Source: Bryobacterales bacterium
GTDB taxonomy: Bacteria > Acidobacteriota > Terriglobia > Bryobacterales > Bryobacteraceae
NCBI GenBank assembly: GCA_019261985.1
Contig: JAFAQY010000066.1
Span: 1-61,010, forward strand
Length of the DNA: 61,010 nucleotides
Direction: 5' to 3'
Made by a program: the position numbers and the translations under genes. How positions within the stretch are numbered: the first letter of the stretch is position 1; the number at the start of each line of letters is the position of its first letter. Shown here piece by piece: positions 51,598-60,174 of this stretch. Under the pieces are notes generated by a model. It was not told the DNA's origin. It searched no databases and was given only the letters and a program-made list of their open reading frames with translations.

Positions 51598-52257
51598 TCA
51601 GTGCGTCAACTCCACTGTGAACGTTCCCAGCGACAGCGGAATGCGAGCCAGCACCGGAGTCCTCGCCGCGTCGCGGGCAAACAGAATCTGCACCGTGATT
51701 TCGCTCGCGGGACCTTTAATCGTTGTCTGAACCCGGTCCGCTTGCACGGGCTTGCCGTTGCTTTTGACGGTTTCCGTGCCGGACAACTCCAAACGCACGT
51801 CGTAAGCGCCTCCCAGCACAATCTGCTGCTGCTGAGCCAATCGTCCTGCAGCTAGCTCATTTCTCGCGAATTGAAGAAACGCCAGAGCGTCCCTGGCGCA
51901 GCCGGAAATCGAATAATCGCTCTTGCCGCCCGGGGCTTTGGTTTGCCGCGTCAACAAATGTGCTTTTTGGTCGAAGCTATCCGTCTCCTCGCTTTTTCGC
52001 GAGCCGCGTTGCATCGTCTTAACCAGCTCGGAGGAGCAGATTCCCGGTCCCAAAGCTTTGGATTGATACTTGTCGCGAATCGCAAACCCGGGAACGCTCG
52101 CGTCGAGGTCGAACCCAAAATGCCACTCGCCGCTGTCGGATTTAGTCGCATCCAGCGTCGCCTCGCCAAGGCTCAAGCCGCTCGGCCAGCTGATCGCGTA
52201 ATGCAGTGTCTCGCCCGAAGCCGGCAGAAGGAGAAACAAAAGCAACCCGTGCTTCAT
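51598..52257 (-). CDS. DUF3108-like exported protein
   Basis: 219 residues from ATG 52257, which overlaps the stop of the glycosyltransferase gene (ATGA); the longer frame upstream is the shadow of that gene. Signal peptide (HGLLLFLLLPASG), then ETLHYAISWPSGLSLGEATL, the DUF3108 pattern of beta strands, and GAYDVRLELSGTETV. Two Cys are seen (GICSS and SGCAR). Secreted or periplasmic; function unknown. Confidence 0.78.
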   Translation of the reverse strand: MKHGLLLFLLLPASGETLHYAISWPSGLSLGEATLDATKSDSGEWHFGFDLDASVPGFAIRDKYQSKALGPGICSSELVKTMQRGSRKSEETDSFDQKAHLLTRQTKAPGGKSDYSISGCARDALAFLQFARNELAAGRLAQQQQIVLGGAYDVRLELSGTETVKSNGKPVQADRVQTTIKGPASEITVQILFARDAARTPVLARIPLSLGTFTVELTH

Positions 52258-53399
52258 ATCGCCCGCGCGCCAGCCACCTCCGTCACCGGCTGCTTGCTCC
52301 CCGCCACGCGTTGATAGACCTGCAGCGTGCGGCTGGCTGCCCTTTCCCAACTGAACAACGAAGCACGCTGTGCGCCCAGGCGTTCCAAGCGGACGCGCAG
52401 CTGCGGATCGAGCAGCACATCGCGCATCGCCCGCGCCATTTCCGGAACCGAATAGGGGTTGAACAGGATTCCCGCCGAATCCGCCACCTCCGGCATCGCG
52501 GTGGTGCCGGAGCAAGCTACTGCGCGGCCGCACGCCATCGCTTCCAAAATAGGCAGACCGAAGCCTTCGTAAAAAGAAGGGTACACGAACAGATCGCACG
52601 CGCCGTAAAACTGCACCAGATCGCGATCGTCCACGAATCCGGCGAAGTGTACCCGCCCTCGCATACTGGAGGCATCCACGGCCCGGTGCAGGTCCTTCGA
52701 GTACCAGGTTTCTTTGCCGACGAAAACCAGCCGGTGCTGAAGTTGCGGATGTTCTCGCATCACCGATTCGAACGCTCGAAGCAGACCGGCGTGGTTTTTC
52801 CGAGGCTGAAGATCGCCTACGGTGAGCACGAAAGGTCCGCGGGCCTTGAGTTTTCTTTCCACCGCCGCCAGCGCCAAACTCCGGTCAATCTGCCGGAAAT
52901 GAGCAGACACCCCATTTGGCGTCACGATTACTTTGCTGCCATCGATTTTGTAATGCCGCAGAATGGAATCGCGCGAGAATTCGCTAGGCGTTAGCACCGC
53001 GGCCGCTTTTCGCACCGTGCGCGCTACGGTCATCCGCAGTTGCATCGCGCGATATTGAGTAAACCACTGCGGGTATTCGAGGAAACTCACGTCATGCACG
53101 CTGACCACCAGCGGAACGCGGCAAAAAACCGGCCCGGTGTATTGCACGTGCAGCAAATCGGGCTGATCCCGGCGCACGCGGGCGGGCAGGTCCCAACCCA
53201 ATCGTTTGTAAGGGTTTTCGGAAACCAGACGCGTGCGGATCCGGTTCGGCACAACCGCCGGCGCTTCCGATTTCGAAACATACGCGATAAATTCGCCGGC
53301 AGCATCTAATCGCGCGAATTGATGCAAAAGGTTGCGGATGTAAACCTCGTTCCCGGTCAGGTGACATCCGATTGTGTGCGCGTCGACGGAGAATCGCAT
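52254..53399 (-). CDS. Glycosyltransferase family 4 protein
   Basis: 381 residues, GT-B fold. N-terminal HTIGCHLTGNEVYIRNLLHQ, then LVVSVHDVSFLEYPQW, ILTPSEFS-like AAVLTPSEFSRDSILRHY, the C-domain start FVLTVGDLQPRKNHAGLLRA and the donor-binding YPSFYEGFGLPILEAMACGR (E-x7-E). Transfers a sugar, probably in surface polysaccharide synthesis. Translationally coupled to the DUF3108-like gene. Confidence 0.92.
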   Translation of the reverse strand: MRFSVDAHTIGCHLTGNEVYIRNLLHQFARLDAAGEFIAYVSKSEAPAVVPNRIRTRLVSENPYKRLGWDLPARVRRDQPDLLHVQYTGPVFCRVPLVVSVHDVSFLEYPQWFTQYRAMQLRMTVARTVRKAAAVLTPSEFSRDSILRHYKIDGSKVIVTPNGVSAHFRQIDRSLALAAVERKLKARGPFVLTVGDLQPRKNHAGLLRAFESVMREHPQLQHRLVFVGKETWYSKDLHRAVDASSMRGRVHFAGFVDDRDLVQFYGACDLFVYPSFYEGFGLPILEAMACGRAVACSGTTAMPEVADSAGILFNPYSVPEMARAMRDVLLDPQLRVRLERLGAQRASLFSWERAASRTLQVYQRVAGSKQPVTEVAGARAI

Positions 53400-53424
53400 C
53401 CGTTTCTTGTCCCAGTATAGCGGG

Positions 53425-53540
53425 CAGTTGTCAGTTGTCAGTTCTCATTTGTCAGTTGTCAGTCATCAGTTACCGGCCGACCGCCCGCCCAGCCGCAACC
53501 CCGAAAACTGATAACCGAAAACTGATAACTGATAACTCAC
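53425..53540. repeat. TCAGTT-rich inverted repeat
   Basis: Left arm: repeats of GTTGTCAGT/CATCAGT at 53425-53471. Right arm: AACTGATAA/CTGATAACT units at 53505-53537, which is roughly the inverse. A CG-rich centre separates them. A different family from types A and B; its right arm reaches into the TPR gene stop. Confidence 0.65.
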
Positions 53541-55033
53541 TGCTTTTTTAATTCCAAAAACGCGGGATATATCAACGATTCCAAAGGAGAATTGCCAAGC
53601 TGCGGCAGAGGCCACAATGTAACGAGCTTACGCGCTTCATCCTTTTCCCCCGCTTCGGACAGCGCCGACGCATAAAACGTCCTTTCTAAGCCGTCCGCGA
53701 CCGGGTTGGCGCGCTCATAAAGCTGTTTCCATTTTTGAAGGCTCTGCGAATGAAGGGGCGCGGCCGGATCTTTCCAAATCGCAAGCTGCTGGTTCAGGAG
53801 AGCCGCTACGGGCGCCGGCGCGGACGTGGAAGCTTGCATCGCCAATGTCATCGCTTGCGCCTGCCGGCCGGTTTCATACAGCCAGTTCGCGCGCCGCCAA
53901 ATCACCAGAGGATCGCCCGCGCGCGTGCGTGCTTCGAAGTATCGGCCCGCCAACTGCTCTGCGCGGGAAAGATCGCCTCCGAGCCAGCGCGCATGCGCCG
54001 CTTTCCATAGATCGGCGCCCTCCAGGAAAGTTGGACATTTTTGATAACCTTGCAGGAACGCTTTCTCCGCTTCGGCGAATTTGCCGTTGAGGAACATGGC
54101 TTCGCCGAGCGAATCGAGAGCATTAATCGCTTGTCCGGGTCGTTTTCCGTACTCTTCGAACGAGAGCCGCGCGTGATCGGGCTGCCCGGAAAGCGCTTGC
54201 ACGTACCCAAGCGTATTAATAGGAGCTGGGTCGGCCGGGTCGAGCCGGATAAGATCCTGATAGGCACGCTCGGCTTCCCCAAATCGCCGCCCCACGAGTT
54301 CAGCGTCGGCGAGTCCGCGCAAAACGGCTGCATCAAACGGAATCGCACGCGAAAGCTCTTGTAATGCCGCCGCCCGCCCATTCTCATCGTGCTTTAGGCC
54401 CGCGATAAGCAATTTGATCCGCTCGCGATCCGTCGGGGATCGCAAACCGCTCTGGTTCAGCGCGCGCGCCCCGACTTCGATCGCCTTTTCGGAATTGCCG
54501 GACGCGGCCAATGTCTCCACCCAGGTAAGCCAGGCGGCGCTGAAATCCGGATCCAGAGTCACCGCACGCTCGAAGTTGGCGTGCCCCCAGGCATCTACAG
54601 CTTCAAGATTGTTCGTCGAAAACGCGTTTGCGCCGGGTTCAATCTGCCGCGCGATCGTGTTCATGGCGCCTAGGGGATCGCCGGTGGCCATCTGTTCGGC
54701 CGTGTTCTTGTGCCGGGTTGTGTCCTCAATCAGAACGCGGAATTCAAGCTTGCCTCCGCGCTTTTCGAAGTATCCGTGCGCGAAACGAGTTGCGCCTTTC
54801 AAATAGCCGTCGCGTAAATCGCCGGCCGCTAAAGCCAGCGTGCGCGCAACTCCGTTCCACTCCGCGCTCAGAATTGCGGGCGCGACGTTCGCAATCCAGT
54901 CCAGCGACGCATCTCCGCTAAGATTGTCGAACCGCAGCACTGCAATGCGATCGATTGCGGGGGTTGCCGGTTTCGAGCACGACCCGGCTAAGGCCGCGCT
55001 TAAAGCAATGACAGCGGGACGAACCGGCTTCAG
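53537..55033 (-). CDS. TPR lipoprotein with TolB-like N-domain, CTG start
   Basis: About 498 residues. The usual starts give only GTG 54940, which begins inside a domain (VLRFDNLSGD). In the same frame upstream lies a complete lipoprotein signal, KPVRPAVIALSAALAGSC, preceded by CTG 55033 whose CTGA overlaps the stop of the gene upstream, with GGAG at a suitable distance. No ATG, GTG or TTG exists between that signal and the previous stop, so CTG is the best start. Domains: a TolB/FlgO-like region (RIAVLRFDNLSGDASLDWI), then about ten TPR-like helical repeats (200-470). Probably an envelope scaffold. Confidence 0.72.
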   Translation of the reverse strand: MKPVRPAVIALSAALAGSCSKPATPAIDRIAVLRFDNLSGDASLDWIANVAPAILSAEWNGVARTLALAAGDLRDGYLKGATRFAHGYFEKRGGKLEFRVLIEDTTRHKNTAEQMATGDPLGAMNTIARQIEPGANAFSTNNLEAVDAWGHANFERAVTLDPDFSAAWLTWVETLAASGNSEKAIEVGARALNQSGLRSPTDRERIKLLIAGLKHDENGRAAALQELSRAIPFDAAVLRGLADAELVGRRFGEAERAYQDLIRLDPADPAPINTLGYVQALSGQPDHARLSFEEYGKRPGQAINALDSLGEAMFLNGKFAEAEKAFLQGYQKCPTFLEGADLWKAAHARWLGGDLSRAEQLAGRYFEARTRAGDPLVIWRRANWLYETGRQAQAMTLAMQASTSAPAPVAALLNQQLAIWKDPAAPLHSQSLQKWKQLYERANPVADGLERTFYASALSEAGEKDEARKLVTLWPLPQLGNSPLESLIYPAFLELKKQ

Positions 55034-55797
55034 AGGACTCGCTGCTCCGTCGCTAACAATTCAATAAACTCAGGATCGTCCTGGAGTGCCGCGAATTCTT
55101 TGTCTTTAATAAATTTTTCGCGGTCCTTGAATCCTTCTTCAAGCGCCTTGCGGATGTACAGCAGCGCCCGGTCCTTCGTGCCCGCCTGCGCGTAGGTCTT
55201 CGCCAAATAGTAGTGGAACTTCGCCCGTTCCTCTACGCTCTGATCCTGCAGCAGCGTCCCTTGCGTGCTGCGGCGCTCGAAGACTTCGGGATCGAGCGCC
55301 ACCGCCTGCTGGTAGGCCTTGCTTGCGTTCTCGTAGTCCTTGCGCGCGAAATAGGCGGTCCCGAGATTACTCAAGATGGACGCGGATTCCGGGGTCATGC
55401 GCAGAGCTTTTTTATATTGCTCGACCGCGCGCCGGTAGGACTTGCGGGCGTAATAAATGGTGCCGAGATTGTTGATTGCTTCGGCGTACCTGGGATTCAG
55501 TTTCACCGCCTTTTCGTAATACTTCTTGGCGTTGTTGAAGTCCAATAACTGGTGGTAGGCGATACCGGTCTTATTGGCCAGCACCGCATTTTTCTCCGCG
55601 CCGGGTTTGTAGTAATCCAGCGCGTCGCGGTACATTTTGCGCGCCATCATAATGTCGCCGCGCATTTCCGGAGTAAGGTCCGCCGCCAGCCCCGGCGCCG
55701 AAGAAACCGAATTGGCAGGCGTAAGAGAGTTACCGGCAGGCGCGCCGGCCTGGAAGGCAAAGCCCGTTAGTAGAACCAGTGAGAAGATAGACAACAT
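55030..55797 (-). CDS. Exported TPR protein
   Basis: 255 residues. Signal peptide (SIFSLVLLTGFAFQAGA), then five TPRs; typical units are AEAINNLGTIYYARKSYRRA and ASILSNLGTAYFARKDYENA. The last 60 residues are basic (REKFIKDKEFAALQDDPEF). It should be a periplasmic protein-protein interaction platform. Co-translated with the downstream TPR lipoprotein. Heads the same-strand run that continues to the glycosyltransferases. Confidence 0.88.
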   Translation of the reverse strand: MLSIFSLVLLTGFAFQAGAPAGNSLTPANSVSSAPGLAADLTPEMRGDIMMARKMYRDALDYYKPGAEKNAVLANKTGIAYHQLLDFNNAKKYYEKAVKLNPRYAEAINNLGTIYYARKSYRRAVEQYKKALRMTPESASILSNLGTAYFARKDYENASKAYQQAVALDPEVFERRSTQGTLLQDQSVEERAKFHYYLAKTYAQAGTKDRALLYIRKALEEGFKDREKFIKDKEFAALQDDPEFIELLATEQRVL

Positions 55798-55841
55798 ACC
55801 ACGGTCCTCAACTTGTACTTAATTTACCACCGGACTGCCGA

Positions 55842-55950
55842 GTGGGGCAGGTTGCCAACCTGCGGCAGGTTGCCAATGCCAACCCGCCTCGCCGGCCTTT
55901 CTACAACACTCGAAGCGCGGTTAGCGATCGCGCGCAGGGTAGCACTGGGC
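55842..55950. repeat. Type A palindromic repeat
   Basis: GTGGGGCAGGTTGCCAACCT at the left, then GGCAGGTTGCCAATGCC; the right part is degenerate (GCGATCGCGCGCAGGGTAGC) but matches the end of the copy at 58210. Confidence 0.75.
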
Positions 55951-56004
55951 ATCGAGAAAAGACGCACCACAAGGAGAATGGCGGCGCTTAACCCTCTATT
56001 CCAG

Positions 56005-56703
56005 CTATTCCAAAAGCGTCACCCCACCAAGCGCAATGTCATAGTACGCCGCCGTAACCTTAATCAAGTTCTTCTTCACCAGGTCGGCGACCACCGTTGA
56101 CCCCTTTCGCAACAGCTCACTCTGTATCTTCGCATTAGACTTGATGGCCAGCTCCAGATTTGACCCGGCTTGGTCCAACGCCGGCTGGAAATATCTGTAC
56201 AGCGTGCTTATCTGTCCGGGCGCGGCCTTACCTTGCATGGCGGCTTTCACAGCCCCACAATTGGCATGGCCCAGCACCACGATCGCTTTTGTGCCGAGTA
56301 CCGCCGCACCATACTCCAGGCTCGCGATGATCTCCGAAGTGATGACGTTCCCCGCAACCCTGCACACGAAGATTTGACCAATGCTCTGGTCGAAGATGAA
56401 CTCGACGGGCACCCGCGAGTCGGCACAAGAGAGCACGGCGGCAAACGGCTTCTGCTGATCGGCCGTCTTTCGTTTCAAGATCTTCAAATCTACGTCCAAC
56501 GCAGTCATCCGGCCGCGCATGAACCGCTGGTTGCCGGCTAGGAGTTCTTTCAAGGCGGCGTCCGGTGTTAACTCTGTCTGGGCGCCGGCTCGCGCGGGGG
56601 TGGCAAATTCCGCGCCCGCGGCAGCCGCGAACGCGGCGACTAGTCCGGCCGCTGGGGCTCTAAGCAAATCTCTCCGCGTTTCTGGTGAAGTGATTCGTTT
56701 CAT
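56005..56703 (-). CDS. Beta-class carbonic anhydrase, exported
   Basis: 232 residues. A Tat-like leader (SPETRRDLLRAPAAGLVAAF) suggests export. Zinc ligands are visible: Cys and Asp-Arg dyad in VLSCADSRVPVEF, and His/Cys in VLGHANCGAVKAA. It interconverts CO2 and bicarbonate. Extra-cytoplasmic beta-carbonic anhydrases are less common than cytoplasmic ones. No operon partner; the neighbour downstream is a dispersed repeat. Confidence 0.93.
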   Translation of the reverse strand: MKRITSPETRRDLLRAPAAGLVAAFAAAAGAEFATPARAGAQTELTPDAALKELLAGNQRFMRGRMTALDVDLKILKRKTADQQKPFAAVLSCADSRVPVEFIFDQSIGQIFVCRVAGNVITSEIIASLEYGAAVLGTKAIVVLGHANCGAVKAAMQGKAAPGQISTLYRYFQPALDQAGSNLELAIKSNAKIQSELLRKGSTVVADLVKKNLIKVTAAYYDIALGGVTLLE

Positions 56704-56887
56704 CAGCCAACCGGAATTTCTCGTGCGCGCACCGCAACTGGCGCTTCGCGGTGTATCGCGACCGGCGTATCAGAATCGTCGCAAAACGAAGCGAAAAGCG
56801 AACTCTTCTTTAAGATATATGCCCAAAAACCATCGCGAGGTCAACTGCAGCTACAGTCGAGATGCGTAAGGTAAACGAGGAGTTTCC

Positions 56888-57331
56888 ATGGAGCAATTCT
56901 TCCGGCAGTATTGGGAAATGCTCTTGGGCCGGTTACACGGCCCGCTTGCCTTCCGATTTGTTCTTCGACCGCTTGTAGTGATAATTATGGCGTGCCGTGC
57001 CGGCGTGAAAGATGCCCGGCAGGGAAGCCCGGCGTACGGTTGGGCGGTTCTGACCAATGCGGCCGACCGGCGCAATCTACTTCGGCACGGCTGGAGCGAG
57101 ATAGCGAAAGTATTCACGGTAGCAGTCGCGATTGACATGCTCTACGAAATAATCGTGTTTGGCAGAATCTATCCGGGCCAGTCATTGATTGTGGCAACTC
57201 TGCTCGCAGTGCTGCCCTATCCATTTGTCCGGGGATTGGTGAACCGAGGCGTTCATCGGTGGCGTCGCAGATCCCAAAAGGCACGTGGACTACTGCGGCC
57301 CGGCAGTTCCTCACGACCAACGCAGTTCTGA
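56888..57331 (+). CDS. Small membrane protein of unknown function
   Basis: 147 residues, ATG with a GAGGAG site. Two or three helices: FRFVLRPLVVIIMACRAGVK, IAKVFTVAVAIDMLYEIIVF and SLIVATLLAVLPYPFVRGLV, and a basic C-terminus (HRWRRRSQKARGLLRPGSSS). Similar short proteins occur widely in environmental bacteria as I recall. Function unknown. Confidence 0.75.
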   Translation: MEQFFRQYWEMLLGRLHGPLAFRFVLRPLVVIIMACRAGVKDARQGSPAYGWAVLTNAADRRNLLRHGWSEIAKVFTVAVAIDMLYEIIVFGRIYPGQSLIVATLLAVLPYPFVRGLVNRGVHRWRRRSQKARGLLRPGSSSRPTQF

Positions 57332-57427
57332 GAATGCCTCCCTGATGGCAGACTCAACGAAACAGTCGATTGGAAAAGCCAATGCGATGACCCGGCTGGC
57401 GGCCGGCCGTTGCAGAGGTTGACGTGC

Positions 57428-57472
57428 CTGCGGTGCGGCAGGCTTCAGCCTGCGGCCTTCAGCCCGCCTGAG
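57428..57472. repeat. Type B palindromic repeat
   Basis: GCAGGCTTCAGCCTGC and CTTCAGCCCGCC. It lies in a 322-base stretch (57332-57653) without a supported gene. Confidence 0.7.
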
Positions 57473-57653
57473 TGGTTAGGTAAAGTTCTGCAATTAACAC
57501 TAGCCTGTGAGCACACTTTGATGTCGTGGATCAGGAGAGGATGGGTGAGTGTCAGGTCTACGAGGGTCGAGTGAGCATTGAGGTGGCCGAGGTAGGTGGC
57601 ATCCTCACAAACGACTTTCAAGCCCGCTTGTGCGCCGCAGGGATGCTTCGACG

Positions 57654-57890
57654 TTACAGCAATTCCGCCGCACTAAAGAAGAACGGGATCTCCACCGCCG
57701 CCTGCTCCGGCGCATCCGAACCATGCACGCAATTCCGCTCGATGCTCGCTGCAAAGCGTTTGCGAATAGTTCCTTCCGCCGCATTGGCGGGATTCGTCGC
57801 GCCCATGGTATCGCGTCACTTCTTGATCGCCTCCGCCGCTTCAAGGACCATCACCACCGCCGGCCCTTCCGTCATAAACTTCACGCGGGC
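57654..57890 (-). pseudogene. ndk: Remnant of nucleoside-diphosphate kinase (3' half)
   Basis: The frame reads ARVKFMTEGPAVVMVLEAAE...AIKK, then an in-frame TGA (57816-57818), then [40 protein letters not shown] and [10 protein letters not shown] to TAA. This is the C-terminal half of Ndk, including the active-site His (NCVHGSDA). The N-terminal half is missing: sequence upstream of ARVKF is unrelated. The TGA probably replaced a TGG or a similar codon. No SECIS-like hairpin is evident after it and Ndk is not a known selenoprotein, so decay is the best reading. Confidence 0.82.
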
Positions 57891-57951
57891 CGCAGAGATC
57901 GATCCGCTGGAATCCAGCAACAATGGCATCTGAGTTGCATTTCCGACAGCG

Positions 57952-58116
57952 ATGCTGATACTGGACGAGGTAAAAGAATCGCAGCCCAAAGCGAGCAACT
58001 CAAACTCCGATATGCTGTTTTTGGCTCTTAACAACTTCGACGAGTTCGAGCGCGAGATTTTAGAGCGCGAGCAAGATCCGTCGCAGCGTGCAATACGGCG
58101 CGTAAAATCTTCCTAA
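57952..58116 (+). CDS. Small hypothetical ORF
   Basis: 54 codons from ATG 57952 to TAA 58114-58116: MLILDEVKESQPKASNSNSD, then LNNFDEFEREILEREQDPSQ and a basic end (RAIRRVKSS). It has no ribosome site and no known family. The charged, helical content is protein-like but may be a fragment, since decayed DNA flanks it. Confidence 0.25.
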   Translation: MLILDEVKESQPKASNSNSDMLFLALNNFDEFEREILEREQDPSQRAIRRVKSS

Positions 58117-58209
58117 CCCAAGGCCTCGCGCGGCAGCCTCGGAGCCGCAGCAATTAATCGACTCGGCTGAAGCCGGTAGAATCCACGACTGAGAGCCGCG
58201 TGAAGCGCT

Positions 58210-58330
58210 GTGAGGCAGGCTGCCAGCCCGGCTGCCAGCCTGCGGCGGGTTGCCGACTCGCCTGTTCGGGGTTTAACAAAAGCGGACCAGCGCGATTGGC
58301 AATCGCGCGCAGGATTGCATCCTGCCCCAC
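58210..58330. repeat. Type A element with both ends
   Basis: Left end GTGAGGCAGGCTGCCAGCC; right end GCATCCTGCCCCAC at 58317-58330, inverse of the GTGGGGCAG end. Adjoins the kaiC stop. Confidence 0.78.
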
Positions 58331-58344
58331 AGCTCCGCCTCCGT

Positions 58345-59856
58345 TCAATTGTCTTCGGCGTCAGTACGCTCAAAGAGGTGCTGCAACGTCTGCAGTTCAG
58401 AGTTGGCCGCGTGAGTGAACGTGCCGGAGAGGATGCCTGAGATACCCCGGAAGGGCTCTCCTACATGCATCCCCCTCGAGTCGATCGTGTACTCGCGAAT
58501 ATTTCGATCATGTTGTGAGCCGCGCATTTTCAAGACCGTAATGCCCCGCCGCATTTCTCCGAACGCTTCGACGTAGCGAAGCAGAATGATGGAGTCTGTC
58601 ACGCTCGAAATGTGTGCCTCCGTCACGGTGGAGCCGCCGAGCAGAGAGGGCGTTGTCGACGTAAACAGGCCTGCGATTTGTTTATCTTTGAGATACGACG
58701 TCAGAGCCAGGACGAATTCGCGGAAAGTCCGCAGCGTGGAAATCCGTTCCAGAGCTGACAGGCTGTCGACCGCGACTCGGGTTGGCCGGAACTCTTCAAT
58801 ATGTTTCTTGATGCGCAAGAGATGGTCCTCCGGAGCGGCGACTTCCGGATATTCACACACGATGCGCAGCCGTCCGGCGCTTTCGAGCGCCGGGAAATCC
58901 ACTCCCCAGCCCAAGGCGTTACGGTAGAGCTGATCACGGCTCTCTTCGAAGGCAAACATGAGGCCGCGTTCGTTTTCGCCCAGGGCCGCGAGAAACTCCG
59001 TCGCGGTGAGCGTCTTGCCGGTACCCGTCGCGCCCGAAATCAGGACCACCGAATCGCGATAGAATCCTCCGCCACACATGGCATCCAGTTCCACGATGCC
59101 GGAGGTAATGCGCGTTTCGGTGGACTTCTGGCGGAGTTCGATGGAGGAGAGTGGGAGCAAGATGATGCCGCTGTCTTCCGCAATCGTGAACGGAAATTCT
59201 CCCTTTGAATGCGAGGCCCCGCGGAACTTCAGGATTTCCAGCGTGCGGCGCCGCTTCTCGTCTTCCAGCGTATTGCGAAGAATGATGACGTTGTCCGTCA
59301 CGTACTCCTCCACCGGCGGATCGCTGTTGCCGGTGTGCTCGGCCGTAATAATGGATGTGACTCCCATATCGCGGAGCTGCCAGGCGACGCGGTATAACTC
59401 GCGCCGAATAACGGCAGGCATGCCGAACTGAACCAGCATGGCTCCGATCGAATCCAGCGAGACCCTTTGCGCGCCGATTTTCTTAACTGCGTTGTCGATT
59501 CGGGCCATCAGGCCGCCGAGATCATAGTCGCCGATCGTGACCGGCTCATCGCGAGGGTGCAGCGAGCCATCCACGAAGATCCACTTGCCTTCGCTCTCCC
59601 ATTTCGCGATCTCCCAGCCGAGCGAGGACAAGTTCCGGCGGATGTCGTCGGGTTTTTCCTCGAATGTCACGAAACAGCCAGCCTCCCCGGCGTGTTCGAT
59701 TCCGGCGGCCAGGAACTGACCGGCGAGAATCGTTTTCGCGCTGCCGGGCCCCCCGCTGACGAGAGTGGTGCGGCCCGCCGGGAGTCCGCCGTTGCTGATC
59801 AGGTCGAACCCTGGAATGTAAGTCTTTAGCCTCTTCAGTTCTCGTGGATTGTTCAT
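58345..59856 (-). CDS. kaiC: KaiC-family double RecA-like ATPase
   Basis: 503 residues, close to cyanobacterial KaiC (519). CI domain: Walker A GGPGSAKT (35-42), catalytic Glu pair in TFEE (about 66-67). CII domain: Walker A GATGTGKT (275-282), AFEE (304-305). The autophosphorylation region reads VTEAHISSVTD (411-421): T412, S417 and S418 stand where T426, S431 and T432 are in cyanobacterial KaiC, so Thr432 is Ser here. The motif MRGSQHDRNIREYTI before the tail is preserved. The tail is NSELQTLQHLFERTDAEDN. ATG 59856 follows the kaiB stop directly. It should bind and hydrolyse ATP as a hexamer and autophosphorylate. Confidence 0.93.
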   Translation of the reverse strand: MNNPRELKRLKTYIPGFDLISNGGLPAGRTTLVSGGPGSAKTILAGQFLAAGIEHAGEAGCFVTFEEKPDDIRRNLSSLGWEIAKWESEGKWIFVDGSLHPRDEPVTIGDYDLGGLMARIDNAVKKIGAQRVSLDSIGAMLVQFGMPAVIRRELYRVAWQLRDMGVTSIITAEHTGNSDPPVEEYVTDNVIILRNTLEDEKRRRTLEILKFRGASHSKGEFPFTIAEDSGIILLPLSSIELRQKSTETRITSGIVELDAMCGGGFYRDSVVLISGATGTGKTLTATEFLAALGENERGLMFAFEESRDQLYRNALGWGVDFPALESAGRLRIVCEYPEVAAPEDHLLRIKKHIEEFRPTRVAVDSLSALERISTLRTFREFVLALTSYLKDKQIAGLFTSTTPSLLGGSTVTEAHISSVTDSIILLRYVEAFGEMRRGITVLKMRGSQHDRNIREYTIDSRGMHVGEPFRGISGILSGTFTHAANSELQTLQHLFERTDAEDN

Positions 59857-60174
59857 TTACGGATTCCTTGGGCGAATATATTCCTTAAGGCCCAATAATT
59901 GAATGAGTCTATGAGGATCTCCCATATCGCCGACCAACCGCCGCGTAGGCTCGGGTAGCTGGCGAATCAGCGTAGGGGTTGCGAGTATCTTTTCTCGCTC
60001 GGCCTCATCCGGATTTTCGGTTACGTCAATCACCTCCAGACGAACGCAGTTTCCAAGGAACTCCGTACACATCCCTTGTACTCCCTCGACTGCTCGAAGA
60101 GACCGTTGGGAATGACCCGCTACATACAAGCGCAGCAAAACGTCCGTCGCAGAACCCGGCTTGGCTGACTCCAT
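59857..60174 (-). CDS. kaiB: KaiB family protein
   Basis: 105 residues, usual KaiB length. Pattern: LLRLYVAGHSQRSLRAVEGV, CVRLEVIDVTENPDEAERE, ILATPTLIRQLPEPTRRLVG and DPHRLIQLLGL. These match KaiB, whose C-terminal half switches between two folds to bind KaiC CI. The start ATG shares its last base with the stop of the KaiA/RsbU-like gene (TAATG), and the stop is directly followed by the kaiC ATG. Confidence 0.93.
   Translation of the reverse strand: MESAKPGSATDVLLRLYVAGHSQRSLRAVEGVQGMCTEFLGNCVRLEVIDVTENPDEAEREKILATPTLIRQLPEPTRRLVGDMGDPHRLIQLLGLKEYIRPRNP

Noticed and set aside
52258-52599. N-terminal extension of the DUF3108-like gene
   Set aside because: Antiparallel composition is that of the glycosyltransferase gene in another frame; the coupled ATG at 52257 opens a true signal peptide.
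57816-57818. Second selenocysteine codon (UGA in ndk)
   Set aside because: No SECIS-like hairpin follows, Ndk has no Cys/Sec at this place, and the N-terminal half is missing.
57526-57933. 135-codon plus-strand frame over the ndk remnant
   Set aside because: It is antisense to clear Ndk homology and has no recognisable protein features.
58113-58373. 86-codon minus-strand frame
   Set aside because: Made almost entirely of a type A repeat; no independent support.
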